DNA of 64,000 nucleotides from assembly GCF_900111685.1 (NCBI RefSeq), contig NZ_FOHX01000013.1:142364-206363 (forward strand). Reading direction: 5' to 3'. The position numbers and the translations under genes were made by a program. The DNA comes from Nonomuraea wenchangensis (GTDB lineage: Bacteria; Actinomycetota; Actinomycetes; Streptosporangiales; Streptosporangiaceae). A model generated the notes under the pieces. It was given only the letters and a program-made list of their open reading frames with translations, had not been told where the DNA came from and made no database searches. The number at the start of each line of letters is the position of its first letter. Positions within the stretch are counted from its first letter, which is position 1. Shown here one piece after another: positions 1 through 7,352 of this stretch.

Positions 1-2
1 TG

Positions 3-1022
3 CCGGGTATTGAGTTGTCGCGGGCTTTCTACCACGAGGTGGTGGCGCCGCTGGTGCCGCGGACCGCGCACAGCGCCGCGCTGGTGGGGCCGGGGTCGGA
101 GGTGCTGGCGTTCGACACCGCGCGTTCGGCCGACCACGACTGGGGGCCGCGGGTGCTGCTGTTCGTGCCGGGCGAGCAGGTGGCCGAGGTGGAGGCGCGG
201 GTGCTGGCGGGGCTGCCGGAGCGTTTCCACGGCCTGCCGACGGTGTTCCCCTACCACGGCCGGACCCGGCCCGGCGTACGGGTGTGCGAGCCGGGCGCGT
301 GGCTGCGCGAGCAGCTGGGGTTCGACCCGCGGGCGGGCATGTCGCTGCTCGACTGGCTGTCGGTGCCGTGGCAGCGGCTGGCGGAGGTGACCCGCGGCGA
401 GGTCTTCCACGACGGCCTGGGCGCGCTGGAGGCGGCGCGGGCGGCGTTGCGCTGGTATCCCGAGGACGTGTGGCGGTACGTGCTGGCCTGCCAGTGGCGG
501 CGCATCGCGCAGGAGGAGCCGTTCCCCGGCCGGTGCGGCGAGGTGGGCGACGAGCTGGGGTCGGCGGTGGTGGGGGCGCGGCTGGCCCGCGAGGTGATGC
601 GGCTGGCGCTGCTGCTGCGCCGCCGCTACCCGCCCTACGCCAAATGGCTCGGCAGCGCCCTGGCGCGGCTGCCCGGGTCGGCGGAGCTGGGGGAGTGCCT
701 GGGGGCGGCGGTGTCCGCGCGGTCGTGGCGGGAGCGGGAGGAACGACTGTCGGGAGCCTACTCCCGCCTGGCGGCCCTGCAGAACCGGCTGGCGCTGGCC
801 GAACGGCTGGACGAGGACGTGCGCGGCTTCCACGACCGGCCGTTCCGGGTGATCGGAGGGGACCGGTTCGCCGAGGCGCTGATGGCGTCGGTGTCGGACC
901 CGGCGATCCGGGCGCTGCCGGTGGCCGGCTGTGTCGATCAGTTGTCGGACTCCACGGAGGTGCTGGTGGAGTCGGGGCGGGCGCGGGCGCTGACGGCGGC
1001 GGCGCTGGGCCTGACCGCCTGA
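3..1022 (+). CDS. DUF4037 domain protein (5' end outside window)
   Basis: At least 339 aa. The reading frame is open to the left edge and begins inside the protein (PGIELSRAFYHE), so the true start lies upstream; the TTG at 15 is only an internal codon. The N-terminal part carries the DUF4037 signature, a small domain resembling nucleotidyltransferases: AALVGPGSEVLAFDTARSAD followed by HDWGPRV. The Asp/His-rich stretch is the likely active or metal-binding site, but no reaction is established for the family. The C-terminal part is helical and rich in Arg, Leu and Ala. It stands alone, convergent with the SRPBCC gene 31 bp downstream. Family call is firm; function is unknown. Confidence 0.85.
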   Translation, partial: PGIELSRAFYHEVVAPLVPRTAHSAALVGPGSEVLAFDTARSADHDWGPRVLLFVPGEQVAEVEARVLAGLPERFHGLPTVFPYHGRTRPGVRVCEPGAWLREQLGFDPRAGMSLLDWLSVPWQRLAEVTRGEVFHDGLGALEAARAALRWYPEDVWRYVLACQWRRIAQEEPFPGRCGEVGDELGSAVVGARLAREVMRLALLLRRRYPPYAKWLGSALARLPGSAELGECLGAAVSARSWREREERLSGAYSRLAALQNRLALAERLDEDVRGFHDRPFRVIGGDRFAEALMASVSDPAIRALPVAGCVDQLSDSTEVLVESGRARALTAAALGLTA

Positions 1023-1053
1023 CCGCTTCCCGGTGCCCGCGCCGGGATCGCTG

Positions 1054-1845
1054 TCAGCCCTCGGCGGCGAGCTCCGCGGCGAGCGCGGCGGCGCGGGAAC
1101 GCCAGGCGGGCAACGTGGCCGGGTCGCCGGTGCAGGTGAGGACGAGACGGGCGCCGTGGCCGGTGCCTTCGCCCAGCTCCCAGCGGACGCTGCCGCCCGG
1201 CGTCCCGTACTGCAGGAGCCTGCCGGGCTCGGCGCGGGTGACGGGCCCGGCGGGGACGGCGGGCACGGTGAACGGGGCGGGCGGCGGCTCGCCGACGGCG
1301 GCGAGGTCGCCGTCCAGATGCCGCCAGACGTGCCCGGCCGGGCGGACGAGCTGGCGCTCCACCCGTACGGTGCCGCCGTCGCAGGTCGCGGCGTCCAGAC
1401 CGAGGATGTGGACGTAGTCCTCGTGCAGCCGCCCCGTCTCCGGCGGGCCGGGGGCGGGGGATCGGCCGTCCAGCCGGGCGAGCAGGGCGATGAGGCAGGT
1501 GTGCCAGCCGGCGGCGAAGCTGGCGGCGCCGTACCGGTCGGAGAAGGTGTGGGTGAGCGTGAGCAGGGTCCCGCCGCCCTCGTCGGGCTCCAGCTCCCAC
1601 CGCAGATGGTCCTCGCCCCAGGTGTGGGCGAACAGGCGGGGCGGCTCACGGTGGGTGACGCGGCCGTCGGGGCCGAAGCCGTAGCCGATCCGGTCGCCGT
1701 CGAAGGTGACCTCGGCCGGGAACCAGGCGGCCAGGTGGCTCGGCTCGGTGATGGCCCGCCAGACCTTCTCCGGCGGGTGGGGCAGGCGGCGCCGCATCCG
1801 CAGGGAGGTGCGGCCGTCGGGGTGGAGGGTGAGGCTCTCGTTCAT
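1054..1845 (-). CDS. SRPBCC (AHSA1-like) domain protein
   Basis: 263 aa. The first ~140 residues form an activator-of-Hsp90/START-like SRPBCC fold, recognised by RRLPHPPEKVWRAIT, LAAWFP, the FDGDRIGYGF strand and TLLTLTHTF. Such domains bind small hydrophobic ligands in a cavity. The second half looks like a weaker second copy (VRPAGHVWRHL near residues 170-185, RWELGEGTGHGARLVLT later), so the protein is probably a tandem SRPBCC. Its ATG overlaps the stop of the upstream ArsR gene (ATGA), giving a two-gene operon. ArsR-SRPBCC pairs are very common in actinomycetes; the ligand is not known. Confidence 0.85.
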   Translation of the reverse strand: MNESLTLHPDGRTSLRMRRRLPHPPEKVWRAITEPSHLAAWFPAEVTFDGDRIGYGFGPDGRVTHREPPRLFAHTWGEDHLRWELEPDEGGGTLLTLTHTFSDRYGAASFAAGWHTCLIALLARLDGRSPAPGPPETGRLHEDYVHILGLDAATCDGGTVRVERQLVRPAGHVWRHLDGDLAAVGEPPPAPFTVPAVPAGPVTRAEPGRLLQYGTPGGSVRWELGEGTGHGARLVLTCTGDPATLPAWRSRAAALAAELAAEG

Positions 1846-2165
1846 CGCACGTCCTCCCCGGGCTCGTCGGGCATGGCGTCCAGATGGGCTTCCAGCCGGT
1901 CGAAGCTGCGGGTCCAGAGCCGGCGGTAGGGGGTGAGCCAGGCGTCGATCTCGGCCAGGGGAGCGGGGGTGAGCTCGTAGAAGCGGCGCTGGGCGTCCTT
2001 GCGGACGGTGACGAGACCGGCGCGGCGCAGGGCGCGCAGGTGCTTGCTGGTGCCGGGCTGGGTGAGGCCGAGGCGGGCGGTGAGCTCGGTGACGTTGCGG
2101 GGGCGTTCGAGGAGCAGGTCGAGGATGTGCCGGCGGGCGGGCTCGGCCAGGACGTCGAAAGGCAT
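1842..2165 (-). CDS. ArsR-family winged-helix regulator
   Basis: 107 aa starting at MPFDVLAEPARRHILDLL; a frame extension to 2201 is possible but lacks ArsR character. The winged helix is clear: NVTELTARLGLTQPGTSKHLRALRRAGLV is helix-turn-recognition helix, followed by the wing (VTVRKDAQRRFYEL). No cysteine pair of the metal-sensing ArsR type is present, so this is probably a non-metal member. It overlaps the SRPBCC gene by 4 bp and should be co-transcribed with it. A near-palindrome of A/T-rich character just upstream (2170-2210) is the likely autoregulatory operator. Confidence 0.9.
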   Translation of the reverse strand: MPFDVLAEPARRHILDLLLERPRNVTELTARLGLTQPGTSKHLRALRRAGLVTVRKDAQRRFYELTPAPLAEIDAWLTPYRRLWTRSFDRLEAHLDAMPDEPGEDVR

Positions 2166-2171
2166 GCCAGC

Positions 2172-2208
2172 GAATATACCCAAGCGGTTATATGCCCGCA
2201 AGGGTATG
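2172..2208 (-). promoter_or_regulatory. Probable ArsR promoter/operator
   Basis: An A/T-rich patch in otherwise GC-rich DNA lies directly upstream of the ArsR start. It contains the imperfect dyad ATATACC-N6-GTTATAT, nested within a wider TACCC...GGGTA pair. Position and symmetry fit a self-controlled promoter, but no binding site for this subfamily is known to me. Confidence 0.4.
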
Positions 2209-2210
2209 GA

Positions 2211-2969
2211 TCAGAGGTGGCGGGCGGCGTTGGCGTGGATGGCCTCCCGCACGTAACCGGCCAGGCCCGGCAGCACCGCGTCGAAGAACGCGGTGAACCG
2301 GGCATCGGTGACGTACAGGTCGCCGAGGCGGCGGTGCAGGTCATGGCCGCAGTCGTAGAACCAGCGGTCGACATGGCCGCGGTGACGTTCGGCCAGATCC
2401 ATCGCGTGCTCGCCGCCGGCGGGCAGGCCGGCCTCGCAGGCGGCGGCGAGCGCGCCGGTGATGGCCCCGGCCTCGGCCTTGAGCTCCAGCCAGTCGGCCT
2501 TGGTGTAGGAGGCGACCCGGCGGCGGCTCTCGGCGTAACGGGGATCCGCGCCCCAGCGGGCGGCGGCCTCCGCCTCGTGCTCCTCGGGCCGGAAGTCGCC
2601 GAACACCTCGAAACGCTCCTCGGGGGTGAGAGTGATGCCGCTGGTGTGCGCGTGGATCGCCCGCTCGACGGCGGCGATCACGTGGCCGAGATGGCGGGCG
2701 CGGTCGGTGAGCAGCGCGTGCTGGCGGCGCAGATGGGTCAGCTCGTCGGCCCGGGGCTCGTCGAGGATGACCGCGATCTCCTCCAGGGGGAAGCCGAGCT
2801 CCCGGTACAGGAGGATCTGCTGCAGGCGGGCGAGATCGGCGTCGGTGTAGTGGCGGTAGCCGGCCCGGGTGCGCTCGGTGGGGGTGAGCAGGCCGATCTC
2901 GTCGTAGTGGTGCAGGGCGCGTACGGTGACGCCGGCGAGGCGGGCGACCTGGCCGACCGACAGACTCAT
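2211..2969 (-). CDS. MerR-family regulator with TipAS-like ligand domain
   Basis: 252 aa from MSLSVGQVARLAGVT. The N-terminal ~110 residues are a canonical MerR HTH and dimerisation helix (VRALHHYDEIGLLTPTERT, GYRHYTDADLARLQQI, LGFPLEEI). From ~residue 125 comes a TipAS-type domain (EERFEVFGDF..., HVDRWFYDCGHDLHRRLGDLY, DARFTAFFD, GLAGYVREAI), which in TipA binds thiopeptides and other drugs. The ATG at 2969 is preferred over that at 2981 because GGGAGG sits just before it and the promoter dyad reaches 2983. It is transcribed alone behind the TetR gene. Likely a drug-sensing autoactivator; no covalent-binding cysteine can be assigned. Confidence 0.9.
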   Translation of the reverse strand: MSLSVGQVARLAGVTVRALHHYDEIGLLTPTERTRAGYRHYTDADLARLQQILLYRELGFPLEEIAVILDEPRADELTHLRRQHALLTDRARHLGHVIAAVERAIHAHTSGITLTPEERFEVFGDFRPEEHEAEAAARWGADPRYAESRRRVASYTKADWLELKAEAGAITGALAAACEAGLPAGGEHAMDLAERHRGHVDRWFYDCGHDLHRRLGDLYVTDARFTAFFDAVLPGLAGYVREAIHANAARHL

Positions 2970-2976
2970 GCCTCCC

Positions 2977-3007
2977 ACCATGGACCCTCACGGTGGGTGA
3001 GGGTCAA
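2977..3007 (-). promoter_or_regulatory. MerR-type promoter with 9-bp dyad
   Basis: A perfect inverted repeat GACCCTCAC-N5-GTGAGGGTC occupies 2983-3005. Read on the minus strand, TTGACC (3007-3002) is a -35 box and CATGGT (2982-2977) a -10 box, 19 bp apart. This is the extended spacing that MerR proteins correct by untwisting DNA. The dyad fills the spacer, so the MerR gene should activate itself. The dyad also covers the last codons of the TetR gene. Confidence 0.7.
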
Positions 3008-3617
3008 ATCCTCGGTGATCCCGCCCGAACAGGCGGTCCAGGTAGTAGTCGATGATCTCGGTGGCGGCCTCGTGGCTGCGCTGCCCGCTGAGGACACTGG
3101 AGGTCAGGCCGTTGGCGAGAGCCAGCAGGCCGGCGACCTCGGTACGCGGGTCGCGATCGGGGGCGATGTCCCCGGCCTGCTGCGCGGCGGTCAACCGCAG
3201 GGTGAGGAAGTTCTCCAGCGCGTTGGGCAGAGTCAGCCCGGCCGCGGCGAGCGCCGGGTCGGTGAGGGCCGCGCTGTAGTAGGCGGTCCAGGCCATGGAG
3301 TCCAGTCTGCTCTGCTCGTCGAAGGGCACGATCGCGCCGAGGACGGCGGCGAGAACGCCTCGCGGCGTCAGCTCACCCGCCGCGGCGGCGGCCCGCTGCT
3401 TGACCCGGCGGTCCATGCGGGCGCCCAGCTCGGTGAGGCCGGACTCCAGCAGAGCCTGCTTGTTCGCGAAATAGTACTGGACGACGCGCAGCGAGACCCC
3501 GGCCTCGGCGGCGATCTCCCGCATCGACACCGCCCGCAGGCCACGGGTGCCGGCGATGCGCAGCAGCGCCTCGGTCAGCAGGCGCCGCCGCTCATCATGA
3601 TCCACCTGTCGGGGCAT
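2988..3617 (-). CDS. TetR-family repressor
   Basis: 209 aa. The N-terminal HTH is standard: RRLLTEALLRIAGTRGLRAV, then SMREIAAEAGVSLRVVQYYF and NKQALLESGL. The C-terminal ligand domain has the TetR_C-like pattern of actinobacterial repressors (RSRLDSMAWTAYYSAALTDP, ANGLTSSVLSGQRSHE). It starts 9 bp downstream of the alpha/beta-hydrolase stop on the same strand, so the two form an operon. The palindrome at 4568-4583 in front of the hydrolase is the obvious candidate operator. Confidence 0.9.
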   Translation of the reverse strand: MPRQVDHDERRRLLTEALLRIAGTRGLRAVSMREIAAEAGVSLRVVQYYFANKQALLESGLTELGARMDRRVKQRAAAAAGELTPRGVLAAVLGAIVPFDEQSRLDSMAWTAYYSAALTDPALAAAGLTLPNALENFLTLRLTAAQQAGDIAPDRDPRTEVAGLLALANGLTSSVLSGQRSHEAATEIIDYYLDRLFGRDHRGFDPHPP

Positions 3618-3626
3618 GCCCGCTTC

Positions 3627-4547
3627 CTATCCGTTGCTCGTGCTGTGCCGCGGCGTCGCGGTCCCGTCCTGGGCCTGGCGGGGAAAGGTGAGGATCCGCT
3701 TCGCGACCAGGTCCGGAGCTTCGACGGGCAGCGAGTGTCCGGTGCCGGGCACGATCTCCACGCGCCAGGACGGCGCGATGCCGGCCAGCCGCGCGGCCAG
3801 CGCCCGCGCGTCGAGCAGCGCGCTGCGCTCACCCAGCAGCACCTGCACGGGCACGGACACCTCACGTATCTGCTCGTCGGTGTAAACGGGCGGGATGAGC
3901 ACCCGGCGGCGGAAGGACCAGCCGGCCCGCATCAGCTCCACCAGCCCGTCCTCGCGCAGCACCCCGTTGCCCACCACGCCGGCCATGCGGTGCCGCAACG
4001 TACGGGGAAGCATGGAGGCGACGGCGCCGGCCAGGGCCCAGCGGATGAACCGCCTGGGCAGCGGCGCGAAGCCGCCCGGGTCCACCAGCGTCAGCGCCGC
4101 GACCCGGCCGCCTCCGCCGCGTTGCTGTTCCACCGCGGCCCAGCCCCCGGCGGAGAAACCCGCCACGTGTGCCCGCTCGGCCCCGACCGCGGCCAGGACG
4201 TCGGTGATCCAGCCCCCGACCTCGGCGCCGGTCGCGAGCGGCCGCCTCTGGACCGAGCGGCCCGGCTCGCCGAGAGGGTCGAGGGCAAGGACGGGGCGGG
4301 TACGCGCCAGCGGCTCGATGTAGCGGTACCAGGCCAGCGCGTTCGCGCCGGCACCGGCCAGCAGGACCACCGGATCCCCCTCGGCGGGCCCGGCCCGGTG
4401 GATCCGCACGACGCCGGCGCGGGTCTCCACGTCGACGGCGTCCACCGGCACCGGCCACAGCTCGGCGAGCAGCCGGTCGTAGACGGCGTAGTACTTGTCA
4501 CGGGCAGAGTCGCTGGTGAAGGCGGACGGCCGGTCAGGCGTGCGCAT
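3627..4547 (-). CDS. Alpha/beta-fold hydrolase
   Basis: 306 aa. The alpha/beta-hydrolase core runs from about residue 55: oxyanion strand VVLLAGAGANALAW, then RPVLALDPLGEPGRS. The nucleophile elbow is GFSAGGWA (Ser near residue 150), with an acid in the C-terminal half and His in PGTGHSLP near residue 275. The motif GxSxG and a helical cap (residues ~180-230) fit an esterase or C-C hydrolase. It leads a two-gene operon with TetR, which suggests its substrate or product is the ligand of that repressor. The substrate cannot be read from the sequence. Confidence 0.88.
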   Translation of the reverse strand: MRTPDRPSAFTSDSARDKYYAVYDRLLAELWPVPVDAVDVETRAGVVRIHRAGPAEGDPVVLLAGAGANALAWYRYIEPLARTRPVLALDPLGEPGRSVQRRPLATGAEVGGWITDVLAAVGAERAHVAGFSAGGWAAVEQQRGGGGRVAALTLVDPGGFAPLPRRFIRWALAGAVASMLPRTLRHRMAGVVGNGVLREDGLVELMRAGWSFRRRVLIPPVYTDEQIREVSVPVQVLLGERSALLDARALAARLAGIAPSWRVEIVPGTGHSLPVEAPDLVAKRILTFPRQAQDGTATPRHSTSNG

Positions 4548-4567
4548 GGTGACCTCATCTCCCGAAT

Positions 4568-4583
4568 GGATACAGTCGTATCC
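4568..4583 (-). promoter_or_regulatory. TetR-type operator before hydrolase-tetR operon
   Basis: GGATAC-AGTC-GTATCC is a perfect 6-bp dyad with a 4-bp spacer lying 21-36 bp upstream of the hydrolase ATG, in the expected promoter zone. A 16-bp palindrome of this layout is typical of a TetR dimer site. Confidence 0.65.
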
Positions 4584-4733
4584 TAACGCTCGCCGGCGAG
4601 ATCGCCTTTGCCTTCGGCGTACGTATCTAGGTACTCAAATAGGGATTTCTCACCTCTTGGTGGGACGGGGGGTGCGGACATGGTGATGGAGTGACCCGGA
4701 AGCGGGACGCACCAAGGATTGGGGGAATCCGAC

Positions 4734-4820
4734 ATGCGCCAGCACCAGCCTCCGTACCCGCCACGCGGCGACACCGGCTCGGGCGCCGCTCGCCCGGTGG
4801 CCCAGCAGGGATCGGCATGA
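4734..4820 (+). CDS. 28-aa leader peptide coupled to ATPase gene
   Basis: A small open frame begins MRQHQPPYPPRGD and ends VAQQGSA. It has its own ribosome binding site (GGGGGA, 7 nt before the ATG), and its TGA overlaps the downstream ATG as ATGA (4817-4820). The peptide is Pro/Gln/Arg-rich with no membrane segment. The arrangement points to translational coupling or to a leader controlling the ATP-binding protein behind it. It would be missed by length cut-offs. Whether the peptide itself has a job is unknown. Confidence 0.55.
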   Translation: MRQHQPPYPPRGDTGSGAARPVAQQGSA

Positions 4821-5323
4821 GCCCCACCCCCACGGCCATGCGCGCCGCCCTGCCCGCGCTGATGCCCGCCCTCGTGCCCGCGTTGATGCCGTCGCTCACG
4901 CCCACGTCCGTGCCCGTCTGCCTGTCCACGTCCATGCCCGTGGTCGCGGCGTCCTGGACGCTGCCCGCGACCGCCTCCTCGGTGCCGCGCGCCCGCCGCG
5001 CGGCACGCGGCCTGCTCGCCGAGTGGGGGCCGCCCAGCGAGACGGGGGAGACCGCCGAACTGCTCGTCAGCGAACTGGTCACGAACGCGATCCAGCACGC
5101 ACGCGGCCCCGTCGTGCTCAGCATGTGGGCCCGCGGCGGACGGCTGCGCTGCGAGGTGGCCGACGCCGACCCCCGCCCGCCCCGCCCCCGCCACGCCGGC
5201 GAGCAGGACGAAGGCTCCCGCGGCCTGGAACTGGTGGAGGCGCTGGCCGACACCTGGGGCAGCACCCCCTCCCGGCGCGGCAAGGTCGTCTGGTTCGAGC
5301 TGACCACGCCGGGGCCCGCGTGA
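4817..5323 (+). CDS. ATP-binding anti-sigma/regulator protein (HATPase_c_2)
   Basis: 168 aa from MSPTPTAMRAAL. The start is fixed by the ATGA overlap with the leader ORF; an upstream GTG at 4691 would read through the leader region. After an unusual N-terminal run of M/A-L-V-P repeats (PALMPALVPALMPSLTP), the GHKL fold begins at WTLPATASSVPRARRAARG. N-box: ELLVSELVTNAIQHA. G1-like: CEVADADP. G2: GSRGLELVEALADTWG, ending GKVVWFELT. Proteins of this RsbW-like class bind ATP and switch sigma or anti-anti-sigma partners, or act as orphan regulators in actinomycetes. The repeat-rich N-terminus is not part of the fold and is of unknown use. Confidence 0.85.
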   Translation: MSPTPTAMRAALPALMPALVPALMPSLTPTSVPVCLSTSMPVVAASWTLPATASSVPRARRAARGLLAEWGPPSETGETAELLVSELVTNAIQHARGPVVLSMWARGGRLRCEVADADPRPPRPRHAGEQDEGSRGLELVEALADTWGSTPSRRGKVVWFELTTPGPA

Positions 5324-5341
5324 GGTTCCCCTGCTCACGCG
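5317..5341 (+). terminator. Hairpin at end of ATPase gene
   Basis: CGCGTGAG pairs with CTCACGCG across a 9-nt loop and overlaps the stop codon. There is no U-tract, as is usual for actinomycete terminators. Confidence 0.45.
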
Positions 5342-6022
5342 CGCCCCGGCGCCGCCCCCTCACCGGCGATTCCGCCGCCGCACACCATGGCCGCCCCATC
5401 GGCAGGCAAAAACTTGCTGAGGGTTTTGGCAGGAACTGCCCCGGATAAGGGGCCGGACATAACCTGGGGACGACGGCGGGCGGCGCCGCACGAGGCGGAC
5501 GCCGGCTCCGCCCCTGTGAGGCGCCATGACAACGGTGACGACCAGCAGCATCCCGCACGGGCAACCCGGCAGCCCGCCCGCCGAGGCGATCAGCCCCGCG
5601 AGGCGACCGGGGGAGACGACGGCGACACACCCCGGCACCCGCCGGGACCGGCATCGACCCCCAGGACGTCCAGCATCCGGCGGACGGCCCCGGGGCCGCG
5701 CCGACTCGCGAGGACCACGCGGACCCCGTACGCTCCCGCAGCCCGAAGAGCCGCGAAGGAGGACGCCCGCGCGCCCCGCACCGCGCTTATTACCGCGAGC
5801 GACCCGCCTGCTCCGCCAAACCTGCGCGCGGACCCGGCCGGACGCGGACGGCCTGACCACCACCGCCCCGGCGCCGGCACGCGCGCCCGAGCGGCACCCG
5901 TCGCAGCCGTCCCGTCACACCGGACAGCGCGACCCGCGGCCCCGCGAGCACGGCCACCGGCCTGCCGCATCACCTGACCACCGGTTATTACCCAGGTGAG
6001 GGACGCACACCGAACGATAACA
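5342..6022 (+). other. Gene-free interval
   Basis: About 680 bp. Open frames exist on both strands, but all are Arg/Pro/Thr-rich low-complexity translations of GC-rich DNA with no recognisable domain, and none has a convincing ribosome binding site. A short A/T-richer patch at 5405-5475 contains a CAAAAAC...GGTTTTG pair and a CCCC...GGGG pair, and may hold a promoter or hairpin. Confidence 0.5.
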
Positions 6023-6041
6023 ATACCGGTAACGGTATAGA
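6023..6041 (+). promoter_or_regulatory. Palindromic operator/-10 of XRE gene
   Basis: ATACCG-GTAA-CGGTAT at 6023-6038 is a perfect 6-bp dyad. The downstream edge (TATAGAG) looks like a -10 box, placing transcription start within about 10 nt of the ATG at 6051. This suggests an autoregulated, nearly leaderless transcript. Confidence 0.55.
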
Positions 6042-6050
6042 GTGAGCTCC

Positions 6051-6302
6051 ATGGTGCGACCACCGCTGACCCCCGAAGAACGGCTCCGCGGCGAGCACCT
6101 CGGCACGATGCTCCGCCAGGCCCGCGGCGAGCGCAGCATCGTCGAGGTCGCCGCCGCCGCCGGCATGTCCGCCGAAACCCTCCGCAAGATCGAGACCGGC
6201 CGGATCGCCACACCCGCGTTCTTCACCATCGCCGCCCTGGCCGACGTCCTCGGCATCTCACTCGACCACCTCGCCACCCGCACCGCCCCCGCCCCCACCT
6301 GA
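6051..6302 (+). CDS. XRE-family HTH regulator
   Basis: 83 aa from MVRPPLTPEERLRGEHLG; the in-frame GTG at 6042 is too close to the promoter. The protein is essentially one Cro/CI-type HTH: LGTMLRQARGERSIVEVAAA, then AGMSAETLRKIETGRIATPA and FFTIAALADVLGISLDHLA. This compact regulator is strongly conserved across actinomycetes in my recollection, with ETLRKIETGR as its recognition region. It has no effector domain. Its promoter dyad suggests autorepression. Targets unknown. Confidence 0.9.
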   Translation: MVRPPLTPEERLRGEHLGTMLRQARGERSIVEVAAAAGMSAETLRKIETGRIATPAFFTIAALADVLGISLDHLATRTAPAPT

Positions 6303-6345
6303 CCCGGCATCAGCCCAGCTCAACCCCCTTGTTACCGTCGAAGAC

Positions 6346-6486
6346 ATGGACACGGGGGAGTGCCGCCCGCCACCCAGGCCCAGCCTGTGGCGGCGCCTGC
6401 TCATCCTGGCCGGCCTGGCCGCGGTGATCCTCGCCGCCGCCGCACTCGGCGCCGCCGCCTTCCTGCTCACCACCACCACCCGCTGA
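6346..6486 (+). CDS. 46-aa single-pass membrane protein
   Basis: A short frame with a basic/Pro-rich N-terminus (CRPPPRPSLWRRL) followed by one clear transmembrane helix (LLILAGLAAVILAAAALGAA) and a TTTTR tail. The positive-inside rule predicts N-in, C-out. It lies 43 bp after the XRE gene and may be co-transcribed. There is no strong Shine-Dalgarno. The hydrophobic pattern supports a real product; function unknown. Confidence 0.5.
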   Translation: MDTGECRPPPRPSLWRRLLILAGLAAVILAAAALGAAAFLLTTTTR

Positions 6487-6526
6487 CGGTCGGACGTCTG
6501 ATCACCGCCGGCGGAAGACCGCCAGC

Positions 6527-7282
6527 TCAGTAGCCGGCCGCCCGCGCCAACGCGGAATCCGCACCCGGCTCCAGCGGACGCGACAGGAACACCGGCGCCT
6601 GCGCCATGAACCGCGGCTCAGCCCCCTCGTGCTCCTGCGCCGCGTGCACCGTGAACGGATGCACCAGATACACATCACCCGGACAACCGGTCGCCAGCGC
6701 CACCGGCCGGTCCCGGCCCACCTCCTCGAACGCCGGCCCGATCTCCATCACGTCCCGCACCCGCTCGTCCAGCAGCGCCGCCATGTCCCGCTGCGAGCCC
6801 ACCCGGATCCGCGTCGGCGCGTCCCGCGGCCCCACCCGCGACAGCAGCACCAGCAGCAGCAACGTGTGCGACCGCCGGCTCACCCCGTACGTGCCGTCCG
6901 CGCGCGGCGTGTTGGCGTCGATGTGCCAGCCCCGGTCCTCGGCCGGCGGCACCCGCGGGAACCGCACAGGAACGTTGCCCAGACTGCCGGGCGGCACCCA
7001 CCCGCCCGCGCCCGCCACCGCGTCCAGCGCCGACGCCAGCCGCGGACTGCGTACGATCTGCCCGAAAGGCCCTTCGCCCGTCAGGTCGGCCGTCCACACC
7101 ACCGGCCGCGTCCACCCCGACGGATCGTCCGGCGACAACCCGATCCGCTGCCACAACAGCGCCCGCGCCGCGTCGGCCACCTCGCCCGGCACGACCGACT
7201 CCACCTTGACGAACCCGTCGGCCACGAACGCCTCGGCGTCAACCCCGCCGGCGCCACCGGCGCCCATGCTGGTCTCGTTCAT
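6527..7282 (-). CDS. Phytanoyl-CoA dioxygenase-family protein (PhyH)
   Basis: 251 aa from MNETSMGAGGAGG; an alternative ATG lies at 7267, and the long upstream extension is not protein-like. The fold is a non-haem Fe(II)/2-oxoglutarate oxygenase. The metal triad is visible as H-x-D in GWHIDANTP and the distal His in VHPFTVHAAQ, with a 2-oxoglutarate-binding Arg in AEPRFMAQAP. The N-terminus (AEAFVADGFVKVESVVP) matches the PhyH opening. Substrate unknown; family members hydroxylate small molecules or antibiotic intermediates. No partner gene is adjacent on its strand except the divergent-free radical SAM gene 70 bp upstream. Confidence 0.85.
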   Translation of the reverse strand: MNETSMGAGGAGGVDAEAFVADGFVKVESVVPGEVADAARALLWQRIGLSPDDPSGWTRPVVWTADLTGEGPFGQIVRSPRLASALDAVAGAGGWVPPGSLGNVPVRFPRVPPAEDRGWHIDANTPRADGTYGVSRRSHTLLLLVLLSRVGPRDAPTRIRVGSQRDMAALLDERVRDVMEIGPAFEEVGRDRPVALATGCPGDVYLVHPFTVHAAQEHEGAEPRFMAQAPVFLSRPLEPGADSALARAAGY

Positions 7283-7352
7283 GCGCCGGAACGCTAGCAG
7301 CGCCCACCCACCCGGATCGACCCGATTTTTCCCGCAGAAGAGGCAGGCGCGG

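Noticed and set aside
1884..4586. 900-codon plus-strand frame
   Set aside because: Antisense to ArsR, MerR, TetR and hydrolase genes; composition reflects GC-rich third positions only.
5387..5999. Overlapping open frames of 150-200 codons
   Set aside because: Arg/Pro/Thr low-complexity translations on both strands, no ribosome site, no domain.
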